Source: Bacteroidales bacterium
GTDB taxonomy: Bacteria > Bacteroidota > Bacteroidia > Bacteroidales > UBA10428
Reading direction: 5' to 3'
NCBI GenBank assembly: GCA_016938235.1
Contig: JAFGVA010000121.1
Coordinates: 1 to 64,000 of the forward strand
Length of the DNA stretch: 64,000 nucleotides
The translations under genes and the position numbers were made by a program. Positions 44,510-53,238 of the stretch are shown here, in pieces (position 1 is the first letter of the stretch; each line of letters opens with the position of its first letter). The notes below the pieces were generated by a model. It saw nothing but the letters and a program-made list of their open reading frames with translations, was not told the origin of the DNA and searched no databases.

Positions 44510-45031
44510 ATGATAGGTTGGGAAAACATATTTAAACAAATTCAAACCGATGATTTAAACATAAATCCATTCAAACTTATTGGTGACGAATGGTTTTTAC
44601 TAACTGCCGGTAACCGGAATAGTTTTAATACTATGACGGCAAGCTGGGGTACTATGGGTGAGTTTTGGAATAAACCTGTTGCTATTTGTTTTATTCGCCC
44701 AAACAGGCACACATATGAATTTGCCGAAGAAAGTGATGTGTTTAGCTTGAGCTTCGTAGGCAATGAGAATAAAGATATTCTCAGATTCTGCGGATCAAAA
44801 TCAGGAAGAGATACCGATAAAATTAAAGAAACAGGTCTAAAGCCAGTAATACTTAAAAACGAAGGGGTAAGTTTTGAACAGGCACATTTGGTTATTGAAT
44901 GCCGGAAAATTTATTTCGATGATATTAAACCGGTATTCATTATTCCGGATAATATTGATGATAGCATTTACCCCAACAAAGATTACCACCGAATGTATAT
45001 CGGCGAGGTAATTGGCGTTTACAAAAAATAA
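44510..45031 (+). CDS. flavin reductase-like FMN-binding protein
   Basis: A 173-residue flavoprotein of the flavin-reductase/flavoredoxin group. Motifs: NTMTASWGTMGEFWNKPVA (FMN-phosphate loop) and CFIRPNRHTYEF, followed by FSLSFVG. A conserved Cys-containing segment CGSKSGRDTDK suits the flavoredoxin-like subgroup of anaerobes. Likely transfers electrons between ferredoxin or NAD(P)H and an acceptor; the partner is unknown. It ends eight bases before the 115-bp inverted-repeat element. Confidence 0.85.
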   Translation: MIGWENIFKQIQTDDLNINPFKLIGDEWFLLTAGNRNSFNTMTASWGTMGEFWNKPVAICFIRPNRHTYEFAEESDVFSLSFVGNENKDILRFCGSKSGRDTDKIKETGLKPVILKNEGVSFEQAHLVIECRKIYFDDIKPVFIIPDNIDDSIYPNKDYHRMYIGEVIGVYKK

Positions 45032-45038
45032 AAATTGA

Positions 45039-45153
45039 GAGATTGTCCAAAAAAGTCCATTTTTCGTTATCCTTTAAACATTTTTATTTAAGAGAAACTT
45101 TAGCACAATTCAAAAGTGAGCTATAATAGTATTTGAACTTTTTGGACAATCTC
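45039..45153. repeat. 115-bp inverted-repeat element (MITE-like or long terminator)
   Basis: An 18-base left end GAGATTGTCCAAAAAAGT (45039-45056) is repeated inverted, one T shorter, at 45137-45153. Eighty bases of AT-rich DNA lie between. It fills nearly all the gap between two convergent genes. No transposase is present and no clear target duplication could be seen. Confidence 0.55.
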
Positions 45154-45158
45154 ATCCC

Positions 45159-48100
45159 TTACAAAATGTTTATTTTCCTTATTATTGTAAACGATTCCCC
45201 CTTAATTTGAATGAAATACATTCCCGGGCCATATCCATCGCTGGCAGGGGTTTTTATTGTATTAGAGTGTTTGCCTTTATCAAAGTGTGAATTTACGGGT
45301 ATAGAAATCAGGCTTCCACTTGAGTTATATATGCTAACAGAGATTTGTTGTGCTTTAATAATTACAAAATCAATAATTATAAAGTCAGTTGCCGGATTTG
45401 GATACAATAACACACTCTTGCTGATATCTGTATTATCAAGGCCTACCCCATCTTTGGTGGTAAACTTATAGGTTGCTGACCAGTCACCGGTAAGTGTAGA
45501 GTTTGTTGCAGCTACTCTCCAGTAAAACGAACTTTGGTCGGCAAGTGTTGGCGGGCTGTATGAGACAGAGCTGATACCTGATTCATTAACAACCAGGGTT
45601 TCGAAATCTCTGTCAACAGCAAGTTGAACAGTATAACCGCTTGCCCCCGATATGCTACTCCAGGTTAAGGTTGGGTTAACAGAAATATTTTCTGATTGGA
45701 ATTCCGGAGATATTAGTTGGGGTATTCCCAAAGCCACCTGGTTTCCTGAAATACCATCGAACCATTGTACACCACCATTTGTAGCTACCCATACGTAGCC
45801 CTGAATATCGGAGGTAATATAGTTTACGCTGTTATTTATTAATCCTTCACTTTTGGTTAAGTTAAATACGCCACCGTCGGGTAATACTATGGAAATTCCC
45901 GAAGGAGTTCCCAGCCATGCATTTTTATCTTGATCAACCAAAACTGTATTTACAGTATTGTTAATCAGAGACTCGCCATCAACATCATAGAGTATCCAAT
46001 CTCCTTTTGTTTCAACCGAAGGATGAAAATAGGCTCCAACATCGGTTCCGTACCATTGTGTTGTATCATCAACATCAATAGCATAGAAATTGTCAGAGGT
46101 TACCGCCGACCATGGGGAGCCATATGTCGAAGCGCCTGTAAAACCATCAATTTCATTGTACTCATACCTTACAATGCCTTTTCCTTCTGTAGTAATAAGT
46201 GCTACAGTATCTTTTGTATAGATATCAATGTCGGAGATATTATATTCATAGAAATTGAAATCTTCTTCCTGTGAATCAATACCGGTTAAGATGCTGTTCC
46301 AGGTGTTGCCCTTGAAAACGCTTAATGCAGAATCGGTTCCTACCCACCGGTTATGATGCTGGTCAACGGCAACCGCAGCAACTTTTGAGCCAACCATTAA
46401 GCTGTTTACCGGGATGTAGGTTGTTGCTGAAGTAATTCCATCTACATCATTATATGCTGCAACAGTTAATCCGCTATCTGTAGCAACCCATAATTCTTTG
46501 CCATAAGTAGTAGAATATTCGTAAGCAATGTCGTTTACAAAGCTGTTTAATAAAACAGTATCGAAGTGTTTCCAGCCCGTTTCATTTAAGCTTGAGACTC
46601 CGGCATCGGTTCCGATCCAAACTGTATTTGAAGAATCGACATAGATGGCATTAACCTTATTGCTTGGCAATTCGCTGTTTTCAGTAGTAATCTCAGAAGG
46701 ATAAGAATTAGAGCTGCTTATTAATTTTACAAGCTCAATTCCGCTTCCGGTTTCCAGGTTTCTTGAATATTGCTTGTCATCAGCATTGTTCCAGTGTTCA
46801 TGTGTTCCCAGACTACCAATAACAGAACCGTCGTTTTCCGGGTCGTATTCAATTCCATCCGGCCAGTAGCTATTGTCGGCCGCTTGCAGTAGATAGTCAT
46901 CCGCACCATCTATGTATGGGTATTGAATACTTGCAGACTTGGTTTTGTATTCTTCTAACAGAAAATCATAACAAACCGATTCAATTGCAACCGGATCCTG
47001 CGAAACAAAAAGCGAGGATGTATAGTCACCATTGAAAGGTGTCATTTCCCATTTTTCAACAATACCTTCCCAGTTTCTGCCCGACCATATTCCATCGATT
47101 ATGTATAGAAGGGTTTTGCCGCCAAGATGCTCATGACTCATATAATCGACCAGGTGCCTGTATTTGCCATGGCCCTCGTTATTTGCCGGTAAAGAATAAT
47201 GCATATCCTGTGCCGACTGATTACTGGCAATTCCGTCATCCTGAATATATGATCCCTGGTGATTCTTTGCGGCAAGTGTTATTGCACCTTCATTATGGGT
47301 TTTTAGGCATGGCATATTAATAAAGTAACTTGCATCAACATATTCCTGGGGTAAGCGTGACGCTTCAACTCCATCACTAAATATCAGAAGGTCTTCGGTG
47401 GTAAGTGTAGTTTGCTGACGACCGTTATAGCCGTCGCCATCCATATAATGCACATCGGGATAAACCGAATGTAAATAATCCCAGTATATATCATGAAATC
47501 TTCTGAATGGATCCCCAAGGTAAATGTCGGATTGAGCCACACCAACGTTTTCAACAAGCTGTTTTAACAAGGCCAGACATACTTCGGGTGTTGCATCCAT
47601 ATGATCCAGCCAGCCGGCTTTTTCGGTTTGATTATTCCAGCCGCCACAGCAAGATGTTGTCAGGTTAATTTTTATGTAAATCTTTTCGCCACTTGTATAG
47701 CTTAGGTCACCTTTATCATGATTTCTGTTGAAATACCTGAATATGGAATCCCAGGCAATACCAATATCTGAAACACCGGCTATGTTTAAAATTGCATCGT
47801 CAAGCATTTCAGATACAACTTCCTGATTGGTATTCTGAAACCAGTAGTCACCGGCAGTATTTGTGCAGGTTTCGTCGGTTGCTTCAGGATTATAAACCCA
47901 AACAACTCTTCCGGGTATGATACCCTTCGCTTGTCCTATTGGTTCATTTGGCCCCAGTAAAGGATCTGCCAAGGTTTCTGCTTTTATCGAACCCGGCGTT
48001 GCAGGAATAGTTAAAACCGCAAAAACAATACTTAATACTAAAAAAGAAAATGCTATTTGATATTTAGAAATTTTCAGGAATTTTCTGAATTTTCCGAAGG

Positions 48101-48332
48101 AAAAAACAGAAGCCGACAGCGCTATCAGATAAATAATAAATGCTGAAGCCCAGGGAGCCGCGGCTTTCATACACGGATAGCCTGCTCTTTGCGGTTTTGG
48201 CACAACACGAACCAGAAACCAGATTGTTGATAATATCCCAATAACAACAAAGCTTGCTTTGGCGGGGGTTTTTATTTTTTTCAGATAGTTCTGTATCTTA
48301 ATGATACCTGAAGATGCGCGAAGTTTGCTCAT
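45159..48332 (-). CDS. DUF362/beta-propeller protein with T9SS domain and N-terminal membrane helices
   Basis: A 1057-residue multidomain protein. It begins with three hydrophobic segments (~24-42, ~62-82, ~92-112) including YPCMKAAAPWASAF, a motif of DUF362 proteins. The DUF362 domain (~150-510) has KINLTTSCCGGWNN, YFINMPCLKTH and SQDPVAIESVCYDFL. Six or seven two-component-regulator-type propeller repeats follow (~560-890; VWIGTDAGVSSL, LWVATDSGLTV, RWVGTDSALSVF, AWLGTPSGISIV). Then come a fibronectin-like domain (~900-980, YTVQLAVDRDFETL) and a type A sorting domain (YPNPATDFIIIDF to the end). DUF362 is thought to act in Fe-S or redox chemistry; the role here is unknown. Confidence 0.82.
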   Translation of the reverse strand: MSKLRASSGIIKIQNYLKKIKTPAKASFVVIGILSTIWFLVRVVPKPQRAGYPCMKAAAPWASAFIIYLIALSASVFSFGKFRKFLKISKYQIAFSFLVLSIVFAVLTIPATPGSIKAETLADPLLGPNEPIGQAKGIIPGRVVWVYNPEATDETCTNTAGDYWFQNTNQEVVSEMLDDAILNIAGVSDIGIAWDSIFRYFNRNHDKGDLSYTSGEKIYIKINLTTSCCGGWNNQTEKAGWLDHMDATPEVCLALLKQLVENVGVAQSDIYLGDPFRRFHDIYWDYLHSVYPDVHYMDGDGYNGRQQTTLTTEDLLIFSDGVEASRLPQEYVDASYFINMPCLKTHNEGAITLAAKNHQGSYIQDDGIASNQSAQDMHYSLPANNEGHGKYRHLVDYMSHEHLGGKTLLYIIDGIWSGRNWEGIVEKWEMTPFNGDYTSSLFVSQDPVAIESVCYDFLLEEYKTKSASIQYPYIDGADDYLLQAADNSYWPDGIEYDPENDGSVIGSLGTHEHWNNADDKQYSRNLETGSGIELVKLISSSNSYPSEITTENSELPSNKVNAIYVDSSNTVWIGTDAGVSSLNETGWKHFDTVLLNSFVNDIAYEYSTTYGKELWVATDSGLTVAAYNDVDGITSATTYIPVNSLMVGSKVAAVAVDQHHNRWVGTDSALSVFKGNTWNSILTGIDSQEEDFNFYEYNISDIDIYTKDTVALITTEGKGIVRYEYNEIDGFTGASTYGSPWSAVTSDNFYAIDVDDTTQWYGTDVGAYFHPSVETKGDWILYDVDGESLINNTVNTVLVDQDKNAWLGTPSGISIVLPDGGVFNLTKSEGLINNSVNYITSDIQGYVWVATNGGVQWFDGISGNQVALGIPQLISPEFQSENISVNPTLTWSSISGASGYTVQLAVDRDFETLVVNESGISSVSYSPPTLADQSSFYWRVAATNSTLTGDWSATYKFTTKDGVGLDNTDISKSVLLYPNPATDFIIIDFVIIKAQQISVSIYNSSGSLISIPVNSHFDKGKHSNTIKTPASDGYGPGMYFIQIKGESFTIIRKINIL

Positions 48333-48470
48333 AATTTCTATAGTTAAGGGTTAAGGTTTTGTCAAATAAAGATAATATATCAGCCATGTCTGTTAGTAAA
48401 AATACTAAAAAAATTGTTCTGCAAAACAGCACTATCATCTTATTAACATATTGATAGTGTTTGGTATTAT

Positions 48471-49013
48471 CTAAAATTCGGCTTTTCCCTGCTCTATCAT
48501 ATGAAAATGCTTTGTAAGGCCTGAAAGCATGGCGCTAAAGGTTTGCATTGCATCTTTAGTTTGCTTACCGATTTCTTTGTTCTTCAACCTCAGAAGGAGT
48601 AATCCATAGAGTCCATAAAAACATACTTCAACCTCATTGGCATCAGGTTTTTGAAGTTTTTGTTTAAAATGAATTATACTCTCCCGGGCTGCTTCATAAA
48701 GCGAAAAATATACAGGGTCTTTCAGTTCAAAAATTAAACGTTTATGGAGTTCATATAACTCGTCAATAACAGCGGTAACGATTTTCAGATGTCCTTTTGT
48801 TTTTATGCCTTCTTCATGCATCGAAAGAATAAGATTTGCATACCAATCCCTTATTTCTTCGTTTTTTGATCCCTTTTGTTTGAATTGAGCAATTATTTTT
48901 TCCTCAACCAAATCCATATTGAAATTAAGAGCACGCAAGGTATCTTCAACCTGCCACATATATAAAACATACTCCGAAACATTTTTTTTTCTTCTTTCCC
49001 GGGCAACTAACAT
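48471..49013 (-). CDS. DUF4924 family protein
   Basis: A 180-residue, all-helical cytoplasmic protein typical of Bacteroidota (DUF4924): the N-terminus NVSEYVLYMWQVEDTLRAL is the family hallmark, with SLYEAARESIIHFK and CFYGLYGLLLLRLKNKEI further on. No known function. It lies six bases downstream of the S4-domain gene, so they form an operon. Confidence 0.82.
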   Translation of the reverse strand: MLVARERRKKNVSEYVLYMWQVEDTLRALNFNMDLVEEKIIAQFKQKGSKNEEIRDWYANLILSMHEEGIKTKGHLKIVTAVIDELYELHKRLIFELKDPVYFSLYEAARESIIHFKQKLQKPDANEVEVCFYGLYGLLLLRLKNKEIGKQTKDAMQTFSAMLSGLTKHFHMIEQGKAEF

Positions 49014-49019
49014 TATAAT

Positions 49020-49397
49020 CTAATGGTTTTCAGTATTTAATTTATCAATTGTTCTGCGTTCTTTCTTGGTTGGACGTCCGGCACCCCTGTCTCGTTTCAC
49101 AAAAAATGTCTCATTTATTTTTAATTTATCAAGCTCCTCAACAGAAGTCAAATCTTCAATAAAATCGGGCACCAGTTTTGCAGAAAGCCTGCTTTTAACC
49201 AGCTTTTGAATTTTATAAGTATAAATTACCGGAGGTTTTCTGACAGTAACTATTTCGTTACCTACAAGTTCTTTCGATGGTTTAACAGGCATATTATTTA
49301 TCAGAACCCTGCCTTTTGCACAGGCATCAGAAGCTAAGGTTCTGGTTTTAAAAATCCGAACAGCCCACAACCATTTATCAATTCTAATTTTCTCCAT
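49020..49397 (-). CDS. S4 RNA-binding (Hsp15/HslR-like) protein
   Basis: A 125-residue S4-domain protein. The domain opens at residue 3 with RIDKWLWAVRIFKTRTLA, then CAKGRVLINNMPVKPSKEL, as in the heat-shock protein Hsp15 (HslR), which rescues stalled 50S subunits carrying nascent chains. The C-terminus has the basic RGAGRPTKKERRTIDK tail common to this group. It heads a two-gene operon with DUF4924. Confidence 0.88.
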   Translation of the reverse strand: MEKIRIDKWLWAVRIFKTRTLASDACAKGRVLINNMPVKPSKELVGNEIVTVRKPPVIYTYKIQKLVKSRLSAKLVPDFIEDLTSVEELDKLKINETFFVKRDRGAGRPTKKERRTIDKLNTENH

Positions 49398-49485
49398 ATC
49401 GGCAAATTTAAGAATTTTGTTCTTTCATTCGCGGAAAAGCTAATCGGCAACTAATTTTCTGAACAGATTTGGATAAATAGATTAT

Positions 49486-49923
49486 TTAGTTGATTGATTG
49501 TTTCAGTTCAAGTGGAATTGACAGGTAGAATGTTGTGCCATTAATCGCATTTGAAATAAAAGCAACCTTGCCTTTAAGAAATTTCTCGCCTAACAATTTA
49601 ATGCTATATGTACCCATTCTACGGTTCAACCCTTTACTGGAGAATGAACGATGAAAAATCTTATGCTTTGCTTCAACCGACATTTCTTGCTTGTTGTTAA
49701 CCTCAATGATTAAATTCTCGTCTTTAATATTTGTTTGAATATTGACAACATCGCCTTCCAGAGAAGCTTCGAGGGCATTTTTCAACAAATTTATTATTAC
49801 ACGATTTTGTTTGCAAAGTTTCCAGAGCAAATTGAAGGCTGGAAGCTTTACTGATAATATCATGGCAGAAAATTTCTTCTAAAATTTCTTTTCTTTTTTT
49901 ATTAAATTAATGAAAACAATCAT
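49486..49923 (-). pseudogene. remnant of a PAS/histidine-kinase gene
   Basis: Pieces of a kinase are present in two minus-strand frames. One frame, from an ATG at 49921-49923, reads KRKEILEEIFCHDIISKAS, an H-box whose His codon is 49864-49866. The other (49486-49863) holds an N-box NLLKNALEAS and the late HATPase segments, ending GTTFYLSIPLEL. The H-box and N-box are only ~20 codons apart instead of ~100 and are out of frame, so an internal deletion removed the middle. The glycine box is also degraded: FSSKGLNRRMGTYS, where intact relatives read GRGLGTYS. The gene cannot make a working kinase. Confidence 0.75.
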
Positions 49924-50012
49924 ATTCTAAAAGAGAATAATATGACTGAAATCATACTCATAGAGATGATTTAAATCTATTTTAACAAACAAGAATTTTA
50001 ATATCTCAGATT

Positions 50013-51350
50013 ATGGATGTAGATAAAATAATGCAGGGACTAGCCCATAGGAATCCCGGTGAAACAGAATATTTACAAGCTGTTCACGAAGTATTGGAAT
50101 CAATTGTTGAAGTTTATAACCAGAATCCACAATTTAAAACCGCGAATATAATTGAGCGATTGATAGAACCTGACAGGGTGCTGACCTTTAAGGTACCTTG
50201 GTTTGACGATGCCGGTAATGTACATGTAAACCGGGGGTTCAGGATTCAATTTAATAATGCAATTGGTCCATATAAAGGAGGGCTTCGATTTCACCCCAGT
50301 GTAAATTTGAGCATACTTAAGTTTTTAGGATTCGAGCAAATTTTTAAAAATGCCCTGACAACCCTGCCAATGGGTGGTGCTAAAGGAGGTTCTGATTTTC
50401 AGCCTAAGGGTAAATCGAACAACGAGATTATGCGTTTTTGCCAGTCATATATGTTGGAGCTGGAACGAATAATTGGTCCTGATACAGATGTACCTGCCGG
50501 CGATATTGGTGTTGGTTCCAGGGAAATCGGATATCTGTATGGTGCCTTTAAAAAACTAACACACAGGCATGTGGGGGTTTTAACCGGTAAAGGAGTGAAT
50601 TGGGGAGGTAGTTTAATTCGTCCCGAGGCCACCGGTTTTGGTGCGGTTTATTTTGCCAAGGAAATGTTCGAAACCAGAAATGAATCTTTAGAAGGTAAAA
50701 CGGTAACAGTTTCAGGATTTGGAAATGTTGCCTGGGGAGCAGTAACCAAATTAACCGAACTGGGAGCAAAGGTTGTGACCCTCTCCGGACCTGATGGTTA
50801 CATATACGATGAAGACGGGATTAAAGGTGATAAAATTGACTACATGCTTGAGTTGAGAGCAAGTAATGAAGATATTATTGCTCCCTTTGCTGATGAATTT
50901 GATAGTGCCGTATTTGTTCCAAACAAGCATCCCTGGGAAATTAAGTGTGATATTGCAATGCCCTGTGCCACCCAGAATGAGCTGAATGAAGAAGATGCCA
51001 AAACATTGGTAAAGAATGGTTGCATGGGGATCTGCGAAGGAGCAAATATGCCATGTACCCCCGAAGCTATTGAGCTAATTCAGGGAAATAAACTGTTATA
51101 TGCGCCGGGAAAAGCTGCTAATGCTGGTGGTGTAGCTACTTCAGGATTGGAAATGACTCAAAATGCTATGAAGTTACGATGGCCTAAAGAAGAGGTAGAT
51201 ACAAGACTTCATCAGATAATGCAGGCTATTCACGAAACCTGTAAACAATATGGAACACTGCCTGATGGATACGTTGATTATGTGAAAGGTGCCAATATTG
51301 CAGGATTTTTAAAAGTTGCCAATGCAATGATAGACCAAGGTGTAATTTAA
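50013..51350 (+). CDS. gdhA: glutamate dehydrogenase (hexameric, probably NADP type)
   Basis: A complete 445-residue hexameric glutamate dehydrogenase converting 2-oxoglutarate and ammonia to glutamate. Catalytic and substrate motifs: NAIGPYKGGLRFHPSVN, LPMGGAKGGSDFQP (active-site Lys in the GGAKGG loop), and PAGDIGVGSREIGYL. The Rossmann domain has VSGFGNVAWGAV with no acidic residue directly after strand 2 (TLSGPDG), which favours NADP. Single-gene unit between a decayed kinase and the hemerythrin gene. Confidence 0.95.
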   Translation: MDVDKIMQGLAHRNPGETEYLQAVHEVLESIVEVYNQNPQFKTANIIERLIEPDRVLTFKVPWFDDAGNVHVNRGFRIQFNNAIGPYKGGLRFHPSVNLSILKFLGFEQIFKNALTTLPMGGAKGGSDFQPKGKSNNEIMRFCQSYMLELERIIGPDTDVPAGDIGVGSREIGYLYGAFKKLTHRHVGVLTGKGVNWGGSLIRPEATGFGAVYFAKEMFETRNESLEGKTVTVSGFGNVAWGAVTKLTELGAKVVTLSGPDGYIYDEDGIKGDKIDYMLELRASNEDIIAPFADEFDSAVFVPNKHPWEIKCDIAMPCATQNELNEEDAKTLVKNGCMGICEGANMPCTPEAIELIQGNKLLYAPGKAANAGGVATSGLEMTQNAMKLRWPKEEVDTRLHQIMQAIHETCKQYGTLPDGYVDYVKGANIAGFLKVANAMIDQGVI

Positions 51351-51416
51351 TTCTGGATAGTTTCTTATTCAGGAAAAATATTTCAGTTTGTAAATAAATA
51401 TTGGTTTAGAGCCAAA

Positions 51417-51812
51417 TTATTCCGGGAACATCGAAATATACTTTTTATCTGTCTCAAGAATGTGATTGATTAACCATTTCTGAAGAAAACTGGTAATTCT
51501 GGTAGAAAACGACTTGGGATTTTCTTTGTATTTTTCGGTGATTTCCTGAATAGTATTGATAAATATTTTGTGTTCTTTTATGTGTTCTTCGGCTTCTGCA
51601 TAATTATAAAAGGCAAAAAGTTTTTCCTCCTCTTTAAAATGATTTTCGGTATAATCTGATAATTCATTAATAATTCGTTCAACTCCTAAATTATCAGATT
51701 TTGTTACAAAAGCCTCATACAAATCGTTTATTAGAGCAAATAATTTTTTATGCTGATTGTCAATCACTTCATTTTTAACAGAATAATCTTCTCTCCAACT
51801 TATAAAATTCAT
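51417..51812 (-). CDS. bacteriohemerythrin
   Basis: A 131-residue four-helix O2-binding di-iron protein. All iron ligands are present: H21 (DNQHKK), H58 and E62 (HFKEEE), H77 and H81 (EEHIKEH), H117 and D122 (NHILETD). It begins FISWREDYSVKNEVID, the usual family start. Likely stores or senses oxygen, or protects anaerobic enzymes. Convergent with gdhA; free-standing rather than fused to a signalling domain. Confidence 0.93.
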   Translation of the reverse strand: MNFISWREDYSVKNEVIDNQHKKLFALINDLYEAFVTKSDNLGVERIINELSDYTENHFKEEEKLFAFYNYAEAEEHIKEHKIFINTIQEITEKYKENPKSFSTRITSFLQKWLINHILETDKKYISMFPE

Positions 51813-51905
51813 ATTATATATCTTTTAGTTAGAAACTACTATTATCTAAATTTAATCTTTATTATTGAATTTAAAAATAACAATTGAACAGCAAATCAAT
51901 ATTTT

Positions 51906-52165
51906 ATGAATTTTGAGGAAGGGCTGAAAAAGTTTTACAAATTCATTGATAAGGATTTAGTATTAACCTTTGAATATTTTAAGTTGGAACAAATTGCGAC
52001 AAAAACCTATTTATTGAAGGAAGGGAAAATACTTGATAAAATAGGTTTTGTTAAATCCGGAATGTTCCGTTCTTTTTTTATTGACAGCGATGCCAACGAT
52101 ATAACAACACATTTTTTCCTGCCGGGAACGGTTCTGATTTCAATAGACACTTTTTTGGAAAAACA
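51906..52165 (+). pseudogene. 5' fragment of a Crp/Fnr-family regulator
   Basis: The first ~87 codons encode the cyclic-nucleotide-binding-type domain start of a Crp/Fnr regulator (KFIDKDLVLTFEYFKLEQI, YLLKEGKILDKIGFVKSGMF, THFFLPGTVLISIDTFL). Family sequence stops near 52165; the frame then reads unrelated sequence to a stop at 52256. The rest of the sensor and the helix-turn-helix are missing, replaced by the tail of a different gene. Confidence 0.75.
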
Positions 52166-52585
52166 TTCACAAGTATTGTTGCCCAGGGGGTTTTTGGTGG
52201 AAACAAGATTGTTAAATGCTTCAATTTTATTGGTAAATCGCTTGGTTTTAATGTAGTTAAAGGCATAACAGCAACAAACCTTGAACCTGTTTCTGATAAA
52301 GCAATATTGAAAAACGAGAAACAGATAAGTAAATTGGCAAAACGTTTTTCCTCACAACTTCAAAAACACACTCTGCCAAAACCATCAATCATTGACCTTA
52401 TGATATTCAGAATGTCAAGAACAAGTATAAAACTTAAACTTGACGAGAATTTTAAAGATTTCAGGTTTTACAAGAAAAAGGGATGGTTTAATGCCTATTT
52501 TTATTATGCAGTTAAGCTTTCGCCAGTCAGGAAATTTATGAGGTGCATTTTTGATTATATTGCACTGAAAGTCAATAAAGAATAA
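52166..52585 (+). pseudogene. 3' fragment of a flavodoxin-family oxidoreductase gene
   Basis: In a different frame from the Crp fragment, ~140 codons read as the C-terminal half of a flavodoxin/NADPH-dependent FMN-reductase-like protein: IVAQGVFGGNKIVKCFNF, SLGFNVVKGITATNLEPVSD and MIFRMSRTS, to a stop at 52583-52585. The N-terminal FMN-binding half is absent. The adjoining Crp fragment shows a deletion joined the two genes near 52163-52172. An internal ATG at 52307 leaves a 92-residue open frame that is unlikely to be functional. Confidence 0.7.
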
Positions 52586-52590
52586 TGCTT

Positions 52591-53193
52591 TTAAGTCATC
52601 ATTTTGTTTAATACCTGCTTCATCTCCTCATAATTTGTTGCCACCGGAAACTGAGGAAAGTCGTCGATAACATTTTGGGGCGGTTTGTATAAAAAAGCTT
52701 TATTAGCTTCTTCTAACATAGAAACATCGTTGTATGAATCTCCAAAGGCAATAACCTCATAGTTAAGACTTTTAAGAGCCTTTACCACTTGTCTTTTGGG
52801 GTCTTTCTGTCTTAGTTTGTAACCAATAATCCGGTTGTCATCATCAACTTCCAACGAATGACAGAACAGGGTAGGGTAGTCCAGCTTTCTCATAAGAGGA
52901 TCAGCAAATTCAACAAAAGTATCGCTAACAATAATAAGCCTGGTGATTGATTGTAACCACTTTATAATTTCCAGTGCACCGTCCAGGGGTTTAATAGTTG
53001 AGATAACATCCTGAATATCTTTAAGCTTTAAGCCATGTTTGTCGAGTATTTTTAGGCGGTATTGCATTAATTCGTCATAGTCTTTGATGTCGCGGGTTGT
53101 GAGTTTAAGTTCATCAATACCGGTCTTCTTTGCAACATTAATCCATACCTCAGGAACCCATACTCCTTCTAAATCAGAGCAAATTACATTCAT
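52591..53193 (-). CDS. thrH: ThrH: phosphoserine phosphatase/homoserine phosphotransferase
   Basis: A 200-residue HAD-superfamily protein that follows Pseudomonas ThrH closely from end to end: CSDLEGVWVPEVWINVAKKTG (as DLEGVWVPEVW), TTRDIKDYDELM, ILDKHGLKLKDIQ, DPKRQVVKALKSL and AFGDSYNDVSML. The nucleophile is D7 of DLEG. Pseudomonas ThrH can move phosphate from phosphoserine to homoserine, giving the substrate of threonine synthase. It lies 45 bases after thrC in an operon with no thrB, so this is its likely role here. Length matches the family (~203). Confidence 0.92.
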   Translation of the reverse strand: MNVICSDLEGVWVPEVWINVAKKTGIDELKLTTRDIKDYDELMQYRLKILDKHGLKLKDIQDVISTIKPLDGALEIIKWLQSITRLIIVSDTFVEFADPLMRKLDYPTLFCHSLEVDDDNRIIGYKLRQKDPKRQVVKALKSLNYEVIAFGDSYNDVSMLEEANKAFLYKPPQNVIDDFPQFPVATNYEEMKQVLNKMMT

Positions 53194-53216
53194 TAGTTTT
53201 CTTTTTAAAATGCACT

Positions 53217-53237
53217 AAAAAAACCTGTCAGGTTTTT
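53217..53237 (-). terminator. small hairpin between thrC and thrH
   Basis: AAAAAACC and GGTTTTTT flank TGTCA; the pairing can extend to ACCTG/CAGGT with a one-base centre. It has few GC pairs, so it may only attenuate transcription into thrH. Confidence 0.35.
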
Positions 53238-53238
53238 T

